A stretch of DNA of 7,252 nucleotides, from NCBI GenBank assembly GCA_013375385.1, contig JABXJY010000139.1, positions 1 through 7,252 of the forward strand, in the 5' to 3' direction. The DNA comes from Desulfobacterales bacterium (lineage in GTDB: Bacteria; Desulfobacterota; DSM-4660; Desulfatiglandales; B25-G16). The notes beneath the pieces were generated by a model. It was not told the origin of the DNA. It did not search any database and worked only from the letters and a program-made list of their open reading frames with translations. Of this stretch, positions 5,285-7,252 are shown in pieces. Within the stretch, counting starts at the first letter, position 1. Every line of letters begins with the position of its first letter. Position numbers and translations under genes: made by a program.

Positions 5285-5415
5285 GTTGTTATCAAAATAA
5301 TCACCTGTACGGAATCCGATTCTACGGTTTTAGCCTTGTAAAGACCCCGGTTCTCACAGGGAGAGACGGAATTTTTGTTTTTATAAGGTCAGAAAACCTT
5401 TTGTCAAAATATCCA

Positions 5416-5444
5416 TTGATCTCAGTACAGATATGCTCTATTCT
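5416..5444 (+). promoter_or_regulatory. Weak candidate promoter for the HAD-AIR synthase pair
   Basis: TTGATC (5416-5421) and TATTCT (5439-5444) are separated by exactly 17 bp; each matches the sigma-70 consensus at 4 of 6 positions. Transcription would begin near 5451, about 20 nt before the HAD ATG. The low match makes this tentative. Confidence 0.3.
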
Positions 5445-5471
5445 CTATCGGTCGCGAAGAAACGAGGACCC

Positions 5472-6131
5472 ATGCACCTAGAAGCGGTGATTTTTGACTA
5501 TGACGGAACCCTGGTTCATCTAAATATCGACTTTAGCGTTATGCGTCGGGGCGTGGAAGAGTGCTTGGCCGACTATGGTATTGAACCCGCTGCGCTCAAG
5601 GAACTGTACATACTTGAGATGATCGAGGAGGCAAGAAGGCTTATCTCGGAGCAGAATCCGTCGGAAGGCCCATCTTTTTATCATAAGGCCCATGAGCTTG
5701 TCACCGAGCATGAGGTCAGGGCAGCCAAGAAAGGAAAGATCCTCCCGGGAGTGATCAACATGCTGAAGCTGTTAGAAAAACGAGGGATCAAGGTTGGCAT
5801 TATCACCCGAAACTGTAACAAGGCCGTAAAGATAGTCTTTCCCAATATTGAGAGTTTTTGTGATGTATTCATTCCGCGGGATTATGTGACTCGGGTGAAG
5901 CCACACCCGGATCATCTGGCCCTGACCCTGAAAAAGATGGCTATAGACAACCCTGCATACTGTCTTATGGTCGGAGACCATGTCTTGGATATTGAAGTGG
6001 GGAAACACATGGGGATGAAGACCGCAGGGGTATTGACGGGAAAAGCAACATGGCAGGATCTTAAAGAAGCAGGGGCTGATTTCATATTAGATGATGCAAC
6101 CGTAATCCCGGGCCGCATTTTCAAGGAGTGA
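5472..6131 (+). CDS. HAD-superfamily phosphatase (subfamily IA-like)
   Basis: This 219-aa cytoplasmic hydrolase has all four HAD motifs. Motif I is DYDGT (nucleophile D9, general acid D11), motif II is T112 in IITRN, motif III is K143 in VKPHPD, and motif IV is GDHVLD (D169, D173). A helical cap lies between motifs I and II (about residues 17-88), as in phosphoglycolate-phosphatase-like enzymes. The substrate is a small phosphorylated metabolite that cannot be named from sequence. The ATG at 5472 is chosen because GAGGA lies just upstream (3-nt spacing) and MHLEAVIFDYDGT gives the usual short N-terminus; an in-frame ATG at 5433 adds 13 residues without a ribosome site. The following AIR-synthase-like gene starts 5 bp after the stop, with its ribosome site inside this gene's last codons, so the two are translationally close and probably act in one pathway. 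Confidence 0.9.
   Translation: MHLEAVIFDYDGTLVHLNIDFSVMRRGVEECLADYGIEPAALKELYILEMIEEARRLISEQNPSEGPSFYHKAHELVTEHEVRAAKKGKILPGVINMLKLLEKRGIKVGIITRNCNKAVKIVFPNIESFCDVFIPRDYVTRVKPHPDHLALTLKKMAIDNPAYCLMVGDHVLDIEVGKHMGMKTAGVLTGKATWQDLKEAGADFILDDATVIPGRIFKE
6123..6128 (+). promoter_or_regulatory. Ribosome binding site deciding the AIR synthase start
   Basis: AAGGAG ends 8 nt before GTG 6137, ideal spacing. The alternative in-frame GTG at 6128 overlaps this site and the HAD stop codon, so it cannot use it. GTG 6137 is preferred; the difference is three residues. Confidence 0.7.
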
Positions 6132-6136
6132 AAATC

Positions 6137-7156
6137 GTGAGAGGGGACTTCTTGCAAACCGGAAAACTTGATGTTCAGATTCTCCGTAGGTTGCTACGAC
6201 GATACTCTAAAACTGACGGAAGAGTCCTTTTGGGGCCCCAAATAGGGGAAGATGCAGCCGCAGTCGACCTGGGTGAAAGGGTTCTCATTGTAACCACCGA
6301 TCCCATTACCTTTGCCACCAATGAGATTGGCTACTATAGTGTCATGGTCAATGCCAATGATATTGCCACCACTGGGGCTGAGCCAAGATGGTATACTGTG
6401 GCCATTCTTCTGCCAGAAGCACAGGGCACTGAAAGTCTCGTGGATTCTATCTTCCAGCAAATCCATCAGGCCTGTGAGAAATTGGGCATTTCTCTCATTG
6501 GGGGGCATACAGAGATTACCTATGGCCTCGATCGTCCTATCCTTGTAGGACAGATGATAGGAGAGGTGCAAAGGGAGGCATTGATCACTACAGCAGGGGC
6601 AAAACCGGGAGACCTCATTCTCCTGACTAAGGGGATCTGCATCGAGGGGACATCAATTATCGCACGGGAAAGGGGAAAGGACTTGTGCGCTCGTGGAATA
6701 TCCAAGGATCTTGTTGAGCGGGCTCAGCGTTTTCTGTTTGAACCGGGGATTAGTGTTGTGGAGGAAGCACGTTTGGCCTGCCAAGCAGGTCGCGTTCACT
6801 CTATGCATGATATTACTGAAGGGGGATTGGCTGACGGCCTGCATGAGCTATCCATGGCAGCCGGGGTTGAGATTGAAGTAGAGAAAGACCGTATACCCAT
6901 CTACGAGGAATCTCGAATTCTTTGTGAGGCCTTTGGCCTTAACCCATTGGGTGTCATAGCCTCGGGAGCTCTTCTCATTACAGCATCTCCGCCTGAAACG
7001 GAAAAGATCCTGGAGAGAGCACATCGGCATGGTGTGACCATGACCAGGATCGGGCGTGTTAAGGCAGTTGGACCTCCTTCAGTGACTATGGTTACCTCCG
7101 GAGGATATGAACGAGTCCCTTACTTTGATAGAGATGAAGTGGTGAAGATATTTTGA
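6137..7156 (+). CDS. HypE-like AIR-synthase (PurM-fold) family protein
   Basis: This 339-aa protein has the AIR synthase-related N- and C-domains that bind ATP in PurM, SelD, ThiL and HypE. Marks seen are GEDAA (37-41), TTDP (53-56), NANDIATTGAEP (72-83, the HypE/ThiL 'ND-A-x-GA-P' loop), GGHTEI (122-127), HDITEGGLAD (224-233) and CEAFGLNPLG (263-272). The last two closely parallel HypE's MRDPTRGGLA and CELLGLDPL. True HypE carries a C-terminal Cys (PRIC) that receives carbamoyl and becomes thiocyanate during NiFe-hydrogenase cyanide-ligand synthesis. Here the chain ends VVKIF with no Cys, and no other hyp gene is nearby, so hydrogenase maturation is unlikely. An ATP-dependent reaction on a small molecule is inferred. 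The HAD phosphatase 5 bp upstream is the only pathway clue. The GTG start at 6137 has a well-spaced AAGGAG. It stops with TGA. Confidence 0.87.
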   Translation: MRGDFLQTGKLDVQILRRLLRRYSKTDGRVLLGPQIGEDAAAVDLGERVLIVTTDPITFATNEIGYYSVMVNANDIATTGAEPRWYTVAILLPEAQGTESLVDSIFQQIHQACEKLGISLIGGHTEITYGLDRPILVGQMIGEVQREALITTAGAKPGDLILLTKGICIEGTSIIARERGKDLCARGISKDLVERAQRFLFEPGISVVEEARLACQAGRVHSMHDITEGGLADGLHELSMAAGVEIEVEKDRIPIYEESRILCEAFGLNPLGVIASGALLITASPPETEKILERAHRHGVTMTRIGRVKAVGPPSVTMVTSGGYERVPYFDRDEVVKIF

Positions 7157-7252
7157 AGTGTAACCGGAGATAAAAGGGAAACAATTGTTGTTTACCGTAG
7201 AGATAAACTCGAAAGGCAGCATAAGTTGCGAAAGCAGATTAATTGTTTGAAA
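7157..7252. other. Terminal stretch, no supported gene
   Basis: No terminator or clear gene start is visible. The frame of the AIR-synthase gene stays open after its TGA to the window end (32 codons, Lys/Arg-rich) but has no good start codon with a ribosome site. AAACAA and TTGTTT (7179-7184, 7188-7193) form only a weak AT-rich inverted repeat. A downstream gene may begin just beyond the window. Confidence 0.4.

Larger units (their letters stand above)
5168..5471 (+). other. Non-coding leader region upstream of the HAD gene
   Basis: About 300 bp without a convincing gene. It holds a possible six-codon mini-ORF (5252-5272), a perfect inverted repeat (5261-5284), a further TATCAAA copy at 5290-5296, and a weak promoter-like pair at 5416-5444. 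No known riboswitch consensus is recognised by eye. Confidence 0.5.

Noticed and set aside
6194..6571. 125-codon antisense open frame under the AIR-synthase gene
   Set aside because: Shadow of a well-supported gene; Ser/Gly-rich translation without motifs.
7157..7252. Continuation of the AIR-synthase frame past its TGA (possible selenocysteine)
   Set aside because: The protein ends where the family normally ends, no SECIS-like hairpin is evident just after the TGA, and 32 open codons are easily chance or the approach to a next gene.
1..7252. CRISPR array, insertion sequence, phage or defence module
   Set aside because: No regularly spaced repeats, transposase, integrase or known defence domains were found on either strand.

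Overview
This 7.25-kb bacterial window has compact gene spacing, housekeeping families and an outer-membrane beta-barrel protein, which point to a Gram-negative. The family mix (TraF_2-type outer-membrane protein, FmdB zinc ribbon, HypE-like AIR synthase, small zinc-ribbon protein beside QueD) fits the Desulfobacterota (former Deltaproteobacteria) best. That placement is an inference from gene content; no marker gene here settles it.

Left part (1-2360): the window opens inside fabD (malonyl-CoA:ACP transacylase) on the + strand. It converges on a minus-strand run of three small genes, in transcription order: a HELVH putative zinc metalloprotease, an FmdB-type zinc ribbon and a 184-aa protein of unknown function. 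A tRNA with anticodon CAT and an encoded CCA lies upstream of this run on the same strand. It has its own strong -35/-10 promoter and no visible terminator before the protease gene.

Middle (2361-3314): a gene-free gap of about 280 bp is followed on the + strand by a 90-aa, ten-cysteine zinc-ribbon protein and by queD (6-carboxytetrahydropterin synthase, queuosine pathway). These two genes are probably cotranscribed.

Centre (3394-5166): one long gene for a secreted, TraF_2-like outer-membrane beta-barrel protein is cut in two by a single in-frame amber codon (TAG, 4345-4347). The same frame then runs open for 250 more sense codons that still look like the C-terminal barrel and end in a terminal Phe. 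A clear intrinsic terminator follows. The start of this gene is also awkward. It is either a recent pseudogene, a sequencing error, or a UAG that is read through.

Right part (5167-7252): a 300-bp leader region with a perfect 10-bp inverted repeat precedes a tightly packed pair. The first gene is a HAD-family phosphatase; 5 nt after it comes a HypE-like AIR-synthase-fold protein that lacks the C-terminal Cys of true HypE. The last 96 bp hold no gene that can be supported.

No CRISPR array, insertion sequence, phage gene or defence system is visible. The best candidates for a second look are the amber codon, the inverted repeat before the HAD gene, and the poorly characterised small-gene cassettes.
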